This document shows positions 55,492 through 64,000 of a stretch of 64,000 nt of DNA, in pieces. Source of the stretch: Mariprofundus aestuarium (lineage in GTDB: Bacteria; Pseudomonadota; Zetaproteobacteria; Mariprofundales; Mariprofundaceae); contig NZ_CP018799.1 of the NCBI RefSeq assembly GCF_002795805.1, positions 186,001 to 250,000 on the forward strand, given 5' to 3'. How positions within the stretch are numbered: position 1 is the stretch's first letter; the number at the start of each line of letters is the position of its first letter. A program made the translations under genes and the position numbers. The notes under the pieces are model-generated. The model searched no databases and was not told the origin of the DNA. It was given only the letters and a program-made list of their open reading frames with translations.

Positions 55492-56274
55492 ATGGATAAC
55501 AATACTTATCACTCAACGCCTGCACTCCGTCTCAGACTCATGCCTGCTCTCTGGCTGGCTGCACTGCTGGTGCTGGCTGCCTGTTCAGCCAAGCTGGTCA
55601 ACGCACCAGACACAAAATCAGATGGCAGGGAAAGTGCACAGTCCGGCAATGATGTCAGCCAGAAAAAGCAGGCGTTTTTTGTGCAGATGAAACCGCTGGT
55701 GGAGCAGGAGAACGCCCGCACACTGGAGCAGCGCTCTGCGCTGCAGCAGATGAGTTCAAGCAAGCAGTTAAGCTGGATGGAGAAGCGAACAGTGAGGTTG
55801 CTGGCTGAAGAGTACCGCATGGAGGTTGGCGACCAGCCGGATCAGGCGTTGGTGCAGGCACTTCTGGTGCGTGTCGATGCGGTGCCGGTAGAGATGGCGC
55901 TGGTGCAGGCGGCCAATGAGTCAGCATGGGGGGAATCCCGTTTCGCCAATGAAGGAAACAACTATTTTGGACAGTGGTGTTACTCGAAAGGGTGCGGCAT
56001 TGTGCCAGAGCAGCGTGCGCCCGGAGCCACACACGAGGTGCGGCGCTTTGACGATGCACAGGAGTCAGTGCGCGCCTATATGAATAACATCAATACCACG
56101 CGGGCCTATGAGTCGTTCCGCAAGCTCAGGATGGAGCAGCGCAAACGCAACCAGCCACTGGATGCCGAGCATCTGGCCCTTGGGCTGAAGTCCTATTCGG
56201 AACGTGGCATGGCGTATGTGAAGATCATTCAGGCGATGATTCGCAGCAACAGGGCGCTGATCGCCTCCAGCTAA
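55492..56274 (+). CDS. Bax-like glucosaminidase-family lipoprotein
   Basis: A 260-residue predicted lipoprotein. The signal region ends LLVLAAC. The C-terminal half matches the FlgJ/Bax glucosaminidase domain: EMALVQAANESAWGESRFANEGNNYFGQWC with the catalytic Glu in NES, then YMNNINTTRAYESFRKLR and YSERGMAYVKIIQ. The likely role is peptidoglycan cleavage in the periplasm. ATG 55492 is preferred; 55483 is possible. It is convergent with folA. Confidence 0.82.
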   Translation: MDNNTYHSTPALRLRLMPALWLAALLVLAACSAKLVNAPDTKSDGRESAQSGNDVSQKKQAFFVQMKPLVEQENARTLEQRSALQQMSSSKQLSWMEKRTVRLLAEEYRMEVGDQPDQALVQALLVRVDAVPVEMALVQAANESAWGESRFANEGNNYFGQWCYSKGCGIVPEQRAPGATHEVRRFDDAQESVRAYMNNINTTRAYESFRKLRMEQRKRNQPLDAEHLALGLKSYSERGMAYVKIIQAMIRSNRALIASS

Positions 56275-56285
56275 CGCAGTCTTGA

Positions 56286-56786
56286 TCAGCCTTTGGCGCG
56301 CTCCAGGGTCACGAAGCTGTAAGGATAGAGGTTTTTATCATCCGGCTGATGCATTTCACGGTGGATTTCAGACCAGTCGTTGCGATCGAATACAGGGAAC
56401 CATGCATCGCCTTCAAAAGAGCCATCAATCTCGGTGATATAGAGGCGTTCGGCACGATAGAGCAGTAGTGCATAGATCTCCGCCCCACCCATGACCATGA
56501 CCTCTTCGGCATTCGGCACAGCGGCCAATGCCTCTTCCAGCGAATGGACTACCCTGCAGCCTTCAATTTTCAGATCCGGCTGACGCGTCAGGATCAGGTT
56601 GGTGCGCCCCGGCAGGGGGCGGCCGATTGACTCATAGGTTTTGCGACCCATCAGGATCGGCTTGCCCATGGTGCTCTTTTTAAACCATGCCATATCGGCT
56701 GGCAGACGCCACGGCAATGCATTCTCTTTGCCGATCAATCGGTTTCTGTCCATGGCCCAGATCAGGGAAAGTGTCGGTTTAGTCAT
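56286..56786 (-). CDS. folA: Dihydrofolate reductase FolA
   Basis: Reduces dihydrofolate to tetrahydrofolate with NADPH. LIWAMDRNRLIGKENALPWRLPADMAWFKKST holds the substrate-site Asp, GRKTYESIGRPLPGR the NADPH phosphate loop, and VMVMGGAEIYALLL the dinucleotide turn. At 166 residues the protein is normal. It lies close to thyA on the same strand, with the DyP peroxidase gene between, which is consistent with a folate/thymidylate link. Its trimethoprim sensitivity cannot be read. Confidence 0.95.
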   Translation of the reverse strand: MTKPTLSLIWAMDRNRLIGKENALPWRLPADMAWFKKSTMGKPILMGRKTYESIGRPLPGRTNLILTRQPDLKIEGCRVVHSLEEALAAVPNAEEVMVMGGAEIYALLLYRAERLYITEIDGSFEGDAWFPVFDRNDWSEIHREMHQPDDKNLYPYSFVTLERAKG

Positions 56787-56824
56787 GAGCCAAGGCTCTG
56801 AAAAGCGCGTGCTAATTGCAATGG

Positions 56825-57706
56825 CTATAGCTCAAGGGCACTTAGATCGAGTTTTCCATTGCGCATGGGAGGGCACCAGTAAAAGCTTCCGTTTACCGGG
56901 GTGGTGAAGCTGAACATGGCATCGACGATACCATCGTCTGCACCGACCATGCGTTTAAGCAGGGCGTTGAAAGCATCGAAGTTTTTACCAAAGGCGACAA
57001 ATACCAGCCCCTCATGGCTGCTATCAGCCCACGGCATCGAGCGGCGCAGGACAAATGCTTCCGGCTCGAAATCCTCCTGCGCGGTACGTTTTACATGTGC
57101 AGTTTCTGGCGCATCAGCCAGCTCTTCATTGTCCGATTTCCTGCGTCCGATTATATCGTCCTGCTCTTCCTGCGGGCGCGTGAGAAAGTCATCCAAGTCG
57201 TGAACCCACTGCTGCACTGCCACAAAGCTGCTGCCATCCAGCCCTACACCTGCATCGCTAACAAGTGCTGCCTTAACAGCTGCATCATCGGTCGGGTTCT
57301 CCGTGCCATCTTCGTAGCCGGTCAGGTCGCGTCCGATATCGTAACGGAAACCGTCAACAATGCTGTCGCAGGTAAAGGCATCGGCCAGCAGTTCAATAAG
57401 CTTCCTGCCCGTGTGTACCAGATCACCGCGGTCATTACTGCGCAGCCAGCACCAGAGTGCGGCCTGAGTGGAGGGGATTTCCACCTGCGCCCCCTCTATG
57501 ACCGGGAAGCCCGTCAATCCTGGAACTGTAATCCCTAGCGAATCGGTAACAGGTCTGCCTATGCCGACAACGGCTTGTTCACCGTCGGCAAAGTCTGCCA
57601 GTTTATAAAGGGCAGTCTGAAGCCCTGATTCAGAAGCGATCGAAAAGGTAAGGTATCGCGCCTGCATTGGCACATCGGCCAGTATGCCTGATTGTGAGTG
57701 ATCCAT
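56825..57706 (-). CDS. Dye-decolorizing (DyP-type) heme peroxidase, YfeX-like
   Basis: A 293-residue DyP peroxidase. GYEDGTENPTDDAA holds the family GxxDG motif with the catalytic Asp. The proximal heme His is in TAHVKRT, and FVAFGKNFDAFNALLKRM carries the conserved distal-side region. There is no Tat or Sec signal, so it is probably cytosolic, or cargo of an encapsulin; no encapsulin gene is present here. The start is ATG 57706 with AGGAGG upstream. Confidence 0.9.
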   Translation of the reverse strand: MDHSQSGILADVPMQARYLTFSIASESGLQTALYKLADFADGEQAVVGIGRPVTDSLGITVPGLTGFPVIEGAQVEIPSTQAALWCWLRSNDRGDLVHTGRKLIELLADAFTCDSIVDGFRYDIGRDLTGYEDGTENPTDDAAVKAALVSDAGVGLDGSSFVAVQQWVHDLDDFLTRPQEEQDDIIGRRKSDNEELADAPETAHVKRTAQEDFEPEAFVLRRSMPWADSSHEGLVFVAFGKNFDAFNALLKRMVGADDGIVDAMFSFTTPVNGSFYWCPPMRNGKLDLSALEL

Positions 57707-57756
57707 GCGCTTATACCTCCTGTGCTGGTTTGCAGCCGCCATATGAGTATAGCAAA

Positions 57757-58590
57757 TCAGATGGCGATCGGTGCCCTAATGCCCGGGTGGCATTCGTAGT
57801 CGATCAACTCGAAGTCCTCATACTTGAAATCGAAGATGTTGTTTACATCCGGATTGATTTTCATGGTCGGCAGTGCGAACGGTTGGCGTGCAAGCTGTGC
57901 CTCCACCTGCTCCATGTGGTTTGAGTAGAGGTGTGCATCGCCAAAGGTGTGTATGAAATCGCCCAGTTTCAGGCCACACACCTGAGCAATCATCATTGTC
58001 AGCAGGGCATAAGATGCGATATTGAATGGCACTCCGAGAAAGATGTCGGCACTGCGCTGGTAGAGCTGGCAGGAGAGTTTTCCGTCGGCAACATAAAACT
58101 GGAAAAAGGCGTGGCAGGGAGCAAGTGCCATTTTACCGTTGGCTACATTGGCCTGTGGTGAGATCGATTCGTCTGGCAGGTCGGCAACGTTCCATGCAGA
58201 AACGATCAGGCGGCGGGAGTTGGGTTTGGAGTTAATCTGTGCGATCAGCTCATCAATCTGGTCGACAAGCTTGCCGTCAGGCGTTGGCCAGTTGCGCCAC
58301 TGGAAACCGTAAACAGGGCCCAGTGAGCCGTCTTCAGTCGCCCACTCATTCCATATTTTAACGCCGTTATCGGAGAGATACTTTGTATTGGTGTCTCCTT
58401 TAAGGAACCAGAGCAGCTCGTGGATAATCGATTTCAGGTGTACTTTTTTGGTAGTCACCATCGGGAAGCCCTCAGATAGGTCAAAGCGCATCTGGTAACC
58501 GAACACAGATTTTGTACCGGTACCAGTGCGGTCTCCCTTTTGGGTGCCGTGGTCGCGCACATGGCGCATTAAATCGAGATAGGCCTTCAT
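57757..58590 (-). CDS. thyA: Thymidylate synthase ThyA
   Basis: Methylates dUMP using methylene-tetrahydrofolate. The catalytic Cys is in [30 protein letters not shown] is the N-terminal signature, RRLIVSAWN supplies phosphate-binding Arg, and GDAHLYSNH is conserved. The length of 277 residues is slightly more than E. coli ThyA. GGGGAAAC precedes the ATG. It is divergent from the EF-hand gene. Confidence 0.96.
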   Translation of the reverse strand: MKAYLDLMRHVRDHGTQKGDRTGTGTKSVFGYQMRFDLSEGFPMVTTKKVHLKSIIHELLWFLKGDTNTKYLSDNGVKIWNEWATEDGSLGPVYGFQWRNWPTPDGKLVDQIDELIAQINSKPNSRRLIVSAWNVADLPDESISPQANVANGKMALAPCHAFFQFYVADGKLSCQLYQRSADIFLGVPFNIASYALLTMMIAQVCGLKLGDFIHTFGDAHLYSNHMEQVEAQLARQPFALPTMKINPDVNNIFDFKYEDFELIDYECHPGIRAPIAI

Positions 58591-58667
58591 GTTTCCCCTC
58601 GCCTGCTGAAATCAATTTGGATATGATGCCGTCAGCCGCATGAGTCGGCAACAGATGTGAGGTCCCC

Positions 58668-58949
58668 ATGTTTATTCGTTTTTTTGCGCTGCTGATGTTT
58701 TGCCTGACCGCTTCCGGAGCATGGGCAGGTCCGAAAACTTCCACCGACAAGATTGTTGATCACTTCATGGAGCTCGATGGCAACGGCAGTGAGAGCGTTT
58801 CTCTCAGCGAATATATGGCCATGGTGAACCAGCGGGCCAGAGTCCGGTTCAGAGAGATGGATGCGAATCGTGATGGCGAAGTAACAGATGCGGAGTACCG
58901 CGATTTCTGGCAACAGAAGAAGGCCCAGTGGTACCGCCTCGAGCGCTAA
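58668..58949 (+). CDS. Exported EF-hand protein
   Basis: A 93-residue protein with a signal peptide (FFALLMFCLTASGAWA). Two EF-hand-like loops follow: ELDGNGSESVSLSEYM, which has an insertion or irregular spacing, and MDANRDGEVTDAEY, a standard DxNxDG loop ending in acidic Glu. It probably binds calcium in the periplasm. GAGGT lies before the ATG. No partner is obvious; it stands between thyA and oxyR, in a single-gene unit. Confidence 0.8.
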   Translation: MFIRFFALLMFCLTASGAWAGPKTSTDKIVDHFMELDGNGSESVSLSEYMAMVNQRARVRFREMDANRDGEVTDAEYRDFWQQKKAQWYRLER

Positions 58950-58977
58950 GTTTCCCCGGAGTTCTTTATCTTAATTG

Positions 58978-59868
58978 TTATCCCTGATGCAATAGCTGAA
59001 GAAGCTCTCCTATTTTAGTGAACTCACCGCTTCGACCGCTGCCTTTTCGCCAGGCCAATCCGATTTCACGGCTGTTTTGTTCAGGCAACGGATGCAGCTC
59101 TAATGCAGAGTTGTCTCCTATCAATGACCCTTTCGCCATAGCAGGCAAGAATGTAATACCGAGATCAGCCACAACCATCTGCAGCAGTGTCTGCAGGCTT
59201 GTTGCAGAAAATCTATTGATCTGATTGGAGTTGCGCAGGTGGCATGCCTCTAAAGCGTGATCACGCAGGCAGTGTCCATCCTCAAGTAACAGAATGCTCT
59301 CATCAGGCAATGAAGCCAGGTCAACCCCGGCGTTGATCCATCTGCTCTCTCGTCGGCACGCCAGAAGGAAGGGGTCTTTAAACAGTGGCATCACCGTCAT
59401 GCCTCGCATTTGAAACGGCAGGGCAACAAGAATCAGATCGAGCTTCCCATCAAGCAGCTGTTCGTGAATCACAGCTGTTTTATCCTCACGCAAAAAAAGC
59501 TGCAGCTTAGGGAATTGCTTCAGAACTTCAGGGATCAATGGCGGCAATAAAAACGGGGCGATGGTAGGTATAACACCCAGCGTCAATTTGCCACTTAACG
59601 GCTCCTGCTCACTGCTGGCAATACTCATCAGCACTTCCAGATCACGGATGCAGTGGCGCGCCTGACTTATAACGGCTCGCCCCGCCTCAGTGATCACCAC
59701 ACTCTTGTTGGTGCGGTCGACCAGCTGCACATTTAGTACTGTTTCAAGCTCTTTGATGGCAATGCTGAAGGCCGACTGTGAAATAAAGCAGGAGGCAGAT
59801 GCCTTGCCGAAATGCAGGTGTTCATCCAGTGCAATTAAATACTTCAACTGTTTGATTGTCGGGGCCAC
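58978..59868 (-). CDS. oxyR: Hydrogen peroxide-responsive regulator OxyR
   Basis: A LysR-family regulator, 296 residues. The N-terminal winged helix includes LHFGKASASCFISQSAFSIAIKELE. The redox cysteines are seen in LEDGHCLRDHALEACHL, spaced as in E. coli OxyR (Cys199/Cys208), so disulfide control by peroxide is very likely. It is divergent from the DUF2061 gene and katG, the classic target. The start is GTG 59868 behind AGGAGG. Confidence 0.94.
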   Translation of the reverse strand: MAPTIKQLKYLIALDEHLHFGKASASCFISQSAFSIAIKELETVLNVQLVDRTNKSVVITEAGRAVISQARHCIRDLEVLMSIASSEQEPLSGKLTLGVIPTIAPFLLPPLIPEVLKQFPKLQLFLREDKTAVIHEQLLDGKLDLILVALPFQMRGMTVMPLFKDPFLLACRRESRWINAGVDLASLPDESILLLEDGHCLRDHALEACHLRNSNQINRFSATSLQTLLQMVVADLGITFLPAMAKGSLIGDNSALELHPLPEQNSREIGLAWRKGSGRSGEFTKIGELLQLLHQG

Positions 59869-59915
59869 TGCACACCTCCTGTGCTGCTATCGATCTAAAT
59901 AATGAATTGTTATCA

Positions 59916-59958
59916 TAGATATATCCAATTTTATTTATAATAAAGATGCGCGTATACT
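59916..59958. promoter_or_regulatory. oxyR-katG intergenic promoter with possible OxyR half-site
   Basis: The divergent region is A/T-rich. ATAGATATATCCAAT (59916-59930) fits one OxyR half-site (ATAGnTnnnAnCTAT) except at two positions. A -10 box TATACT lies at 59953-59958 for the rightward genes. A second half-site was not found. Confidence 0.35.
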
Positions 59959-59991
59959 GACTTTAGCTAGTTCTTGAATCAGGAGGTTGCT

Positions 59992-60213
59992 ATGAAAAAG
60001 ACATTTTCATTTGGAGTTCTCCATATGGCCGTCGCATTCAGCGTTGCTTATCTGATGACTGGGAGCCTGTTGGTCGGTGGTGCCATTGCTCTGGTTGAAC
60101 CGATGATCAATACCATCGCCTACTTCTTTCACGAGAAATTCTGGGAATCAAAAAATCGTAGCCAAAACGCCGATGCTTCGGCAATGAATCTCCAGCCAAT
60201 GACCGGCAGTTGA
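59992..60213 (+). CDS. DUF2061 membrane protein
   Basis: A 73-residue membrane protein. Its hydrophobic part, TFSFGVLHMAVAFSVAYLMTG and LVGGAIALVEPMINTIAYFFHEKFWE, matches DUF2061, a family of small proteins with two helices and unknown function. AGGAGG lies before the ATG at 59992. It is placed between oxyR and katG and shares the promoter region, so it may be induced by peroxide. Confidence 0.85.
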   Translation: MKKTFSFGVLHMAVAFSVAYLMTGSLLVGGAIALVEPMINTIAYFFHEKFWESKNRSQNADASAMNLQPMTGS

Positions 60214-60224
60214 GATCACCTTGA

Positions 60225-62447
<2,223 letters not shown>

Positions 62448-62464
62448 TACAGCCTTTATTAAGG

Positions 62465-63373
62465 TTAACGGGTCATTCGCAGGCGAATGATAAACTCTCG
62501 TTTGCCGACGGATGATTGCCCTGCAAGCAGGGCTGCACCTAATTTCCCCGCCTCACTGCTGGAAGCGGCGAGGGTGATGGTCTGATCCAGTGGCATCGTC
62601 ACTTCTGTTGTAGCTCCTGCAATCTCAATCACCGGATTACCTTGCAGTTGTGGCACGGCGTTCAGGCGCATGTCGGCCTTGCCGGAAGGTGGGGTAGCTG
62701 GGGTGCGTGCCGTGCCCATGTCGATGAGCATCTCATGGCGGCCGCTTACCTGTGGATCAAGCCGCTGCATCCACGGGGTAATGCGTACCCGTACCTGATC
62801 GTTGCCGACAGGCCATGCGGTGACGGTGAATCCTGAGGTGATCGGAACCAATTCGACACTGTTGGCTTTAACAATACCGTAACCGCTGAGCCAGAGCTGG
62901 GTTTCACGGCTGAACGAGCGGATCGTGCCTGTTTCTATGCTGCCGGGCCGTGCTGCGCTGATGCGTAGCTGGAACATCTGAGTGCTGCGCGATCGCTGCC
63001 TGTCGCTGTTCACGGCAAGCTGCACCCAGCCGCCAGGCAAGCTGCCAACAGTAGCTGCTCCGGAGAGCTGAGAGCCGTTAAGTTGAGTGCTGTTGAAATC
63101 CGCGAGTTCAACAATGGCAGAGTACTGGGGTGTCGACTGGTCCAGCTGCTTGAGTAGTGCCTTGGCCTTGTCGAGATGCTCCGTATCATCCTCGATGACA
63201 AGCCGGCGCTGGGATGGGAGCTCTATGACCTTTCCGGTGGCCGAGAGCTGACTCTGTACAACTTGAGCCGCCTCGCTGATGGGAAGCGAGTAGATATCGA
63301 TCACCTCGGTGGCAGCTCGGGCGGGTGCCGCTATACAGCAGAGAAAAAAGAGTCCGGCCAGTAGTTTTTTCAC
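62465..63373 (-). CDS. Exported protein with secretin N-domain
   Basis: A 302-residue protein with a signal peptide (LLAGLFFLCCIAAPARA). An NolW/secretin N1-like domain follows at about residues 22-80 (IDIYSLPISEAAQVVQSQL, then VIEDDTEHLDKAKALLKQLD). The remaining part is beta-rich and reminiscent of the secretin core start (VRVRITPWMQRLD), but it is too short to form a full secretin ring. It may be a partner protein or a pilot-like form. The stop overlaps nothing; it starts just after the CDF gene, whose stop it overlaps by four bases. Confidence 0.65.
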   Translation of the reverse strand: MKKLLAGLFFLCCIAAPARAATEVIDIYSLPISEAAQVVQSQLSATGKVIELPSQRRLVIEDDTEHLDKAKALLKQLDQSTPQYSAIVELADFNSTQLNGSQLSGAATVGSLPGGWVQLAVNSDRQRSRSTQMFQLRISAARPGSIETGTIRSFSRETQLWLSGYGIVKANSVELVPITSGFTVTAWPVGNDQVRVRITPWMQRLDPQVSGRHEMLIDMGTARTPATPPSGKADMRLNAVPQLQGNPVIEIAGATTEVTMPLDQTITLAASSSEAGKLGAALLAGQSSVGKREFIIRLRMTR

Positions 63374-64000
63374 GCGGAAAATTCCGGATGAACCTCAGTT
63401 AGGCTGGCCGGATCCTCATGGATAATCACCTCTGCACCCGGATACTCGGCAATCAGCAGGGCTTCAACTTCGTCTGCAATCGCATGGGCTCTCATGAGGG
63501 TTAAGCTGTCGGTCAGTTCAAGGTGAAGCTGGATAAATATGGTTGTTCCCGATTTGCGAGTGCGCAGATCATGCATGCCAAGGGTTTCCGGGTGTCCATG
63601 GACGATCGCCTTGATCTTCTGGCGCTCCTCGTCAGGCAACTCACGGTCCATCAGAAGATCGAGTGACTCCTGGGCAATTTCCCAGGCGCTGTAGAGAATA
63701 TAACCGGCAATTAGCAGGGCGAAGAGTGGATCAAAGCCTGCCCAGCCGTAGTAGGCCAGTAGCAGGGCGACGATAACACTGCCATTGACCAGCAGGTCGG
63801 TTTTGTAGTGCAGGCGATCAGCCTTGATCGCAGTGGAGTCGGTTTTGTTGATCACATGTTGCTGAAACGCCATCAAGCCAAGCGTGGCGATAATGGAGAC
63901 GATCATAATGGTTATGCCGATTGGCATCTCGCTAATGGGTTGCGGGTTCCAGAAGTGGGAGATGGCCTCAAGGAGGAGAAACAGGGAGGAGCCGGTAATA
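63370..64000 (-). CDS. Cation diffusion facilitator (FieF-like), C-terminal part, cut by window edge
   Basis: A CDF family divalent-metal/proton antiporter. The frame is open to base 64000, so the N-terminus is missing. Visible are a hydrophobic helix with LFLLLEAISHFWNPQPIS, helix IV to V with ADRLHYKTDLLVN (the HxxxD metal site), and helix VI. The cytoplasmic metal-binding domain includes LGMHDLRTRKSG, FIQLHLELTD and VIIHEDP. Metal choice (Zn, Fe, Co) is uncertain. It overlaps the secretin-domain gene by four bases. Confidence 0.9.
   Translation of the reverse strand, partial: ITGSSLFLLLEAISHFWNPQPISEMPIGITIMIVSIIATLGLMAFQQHVINKTDSTAIKADRLHYKTDLLVNGSVIVALLLAYYGWAGFDPLFALLIAGYILYSAWEIAQESLDLLMDRELPDEERQKIKAIVHGHPETLGMHDLRTRKSGTTIFIQLHLELTDSLTLMRAHAIADEVEALLIAEYPGAEVIIHEDPASLTEVHPEFSA

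Overview
The window is a densely packed, mostly housekeeping stretch of a Gram-negative, proteobacterium-like chromosome. Outer-membrane lipoprotein processing (Lnt), SlyX, SrkA, HemX/HemY-like proteins, the succinylase branch of lysine synthesis and the miaB-ybeZ-ybeY-corC-lnt gene order all point to Gamma- or Zetaproteobacteria. A Mariprofundus-like (Zetaproteobacteria) source is my guess from the gene mix, not something the sequence proves. There are no rRNA genes, insertion sequences, prophage modules or CRISPR arrays. Intergenic gaps are all under 300 bases, and many neighbouring genes overlap by 1 to 20 bases.

Layout. Bases 1-143 hold the start of an unidentified leftward gene. Bases 243-6846 are a tight rightward operon: miaB, ybeZ (phoH-like), ybeY, corC-like, lnt, gpsA and an Smr-domain gene. 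Bases 6932-11168 carry a DUF2782 protein, a ThiE/TenI-like protein, a SixA-like phosphatase, a membrane-anchored TAXI-type binding protein and trhP (yegQ). Next come a leftward PH-domain membrane protein, an AroG-type DAHP synthase, a leftward membrane-anchored RRM protein, lipA, an HNH-like protein with an Arg/Pro repeat linker, glyQ and glyS. Bases 18520-20608 carry a MEKHLA-domain protein and a frameshifted heme-motif sensor kinase, followed by a leftward tRNA-Arg(CCG).

Bases 20839-31840 are the most unusual part. An iron-sulfur reductive activator of corrinoid proteins, a corrinoid-binding protein, a URO-D-family methyltransferase and a DUF1638 protein are followed directly by a kinase-less GAF/PAS sensor, an NMT1-type lipoprotein, a hybrid histidine kinase and a REC-PAS-kinase-REC protein. 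The overlaps suggest that corrinoid methyl-transfer chemistry and a multi-protein signalling system are expressed together. I do not recognise this exact combination as a described system.

Bases 31883-47321 carry a copper-type P1B ATPase, an MFS transporter, two small membrane proteins, a ClC channel with CBS domains, a UvrD/Rep-type helicase, arsC, leftward recQ and the heme genes hemD-hemB-hemX-hemY. Bases 47353-48354 hold a possible small RNA, a Rieske-type protein and a yeast-type cytosine deaminase. Bases 48433-55383 are leftward: an SRPBCC protein, dapD, a non-canonical LysA-like decarboxylase, dapC, a lipoprotein, argH, slyX and srkA. The right end carries a Bax-like lipoprotein, folA, a DyP peroxidase, thyA, an EF-hand protein, oxyR divergent from a DUF2061 gene and katG, a secretin-domain protein and a CDF metal transporter cut by the window edge.

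All calls were made by reading translated motifs and gene context; no database search was possible. Promoter calls are pattern matches only.
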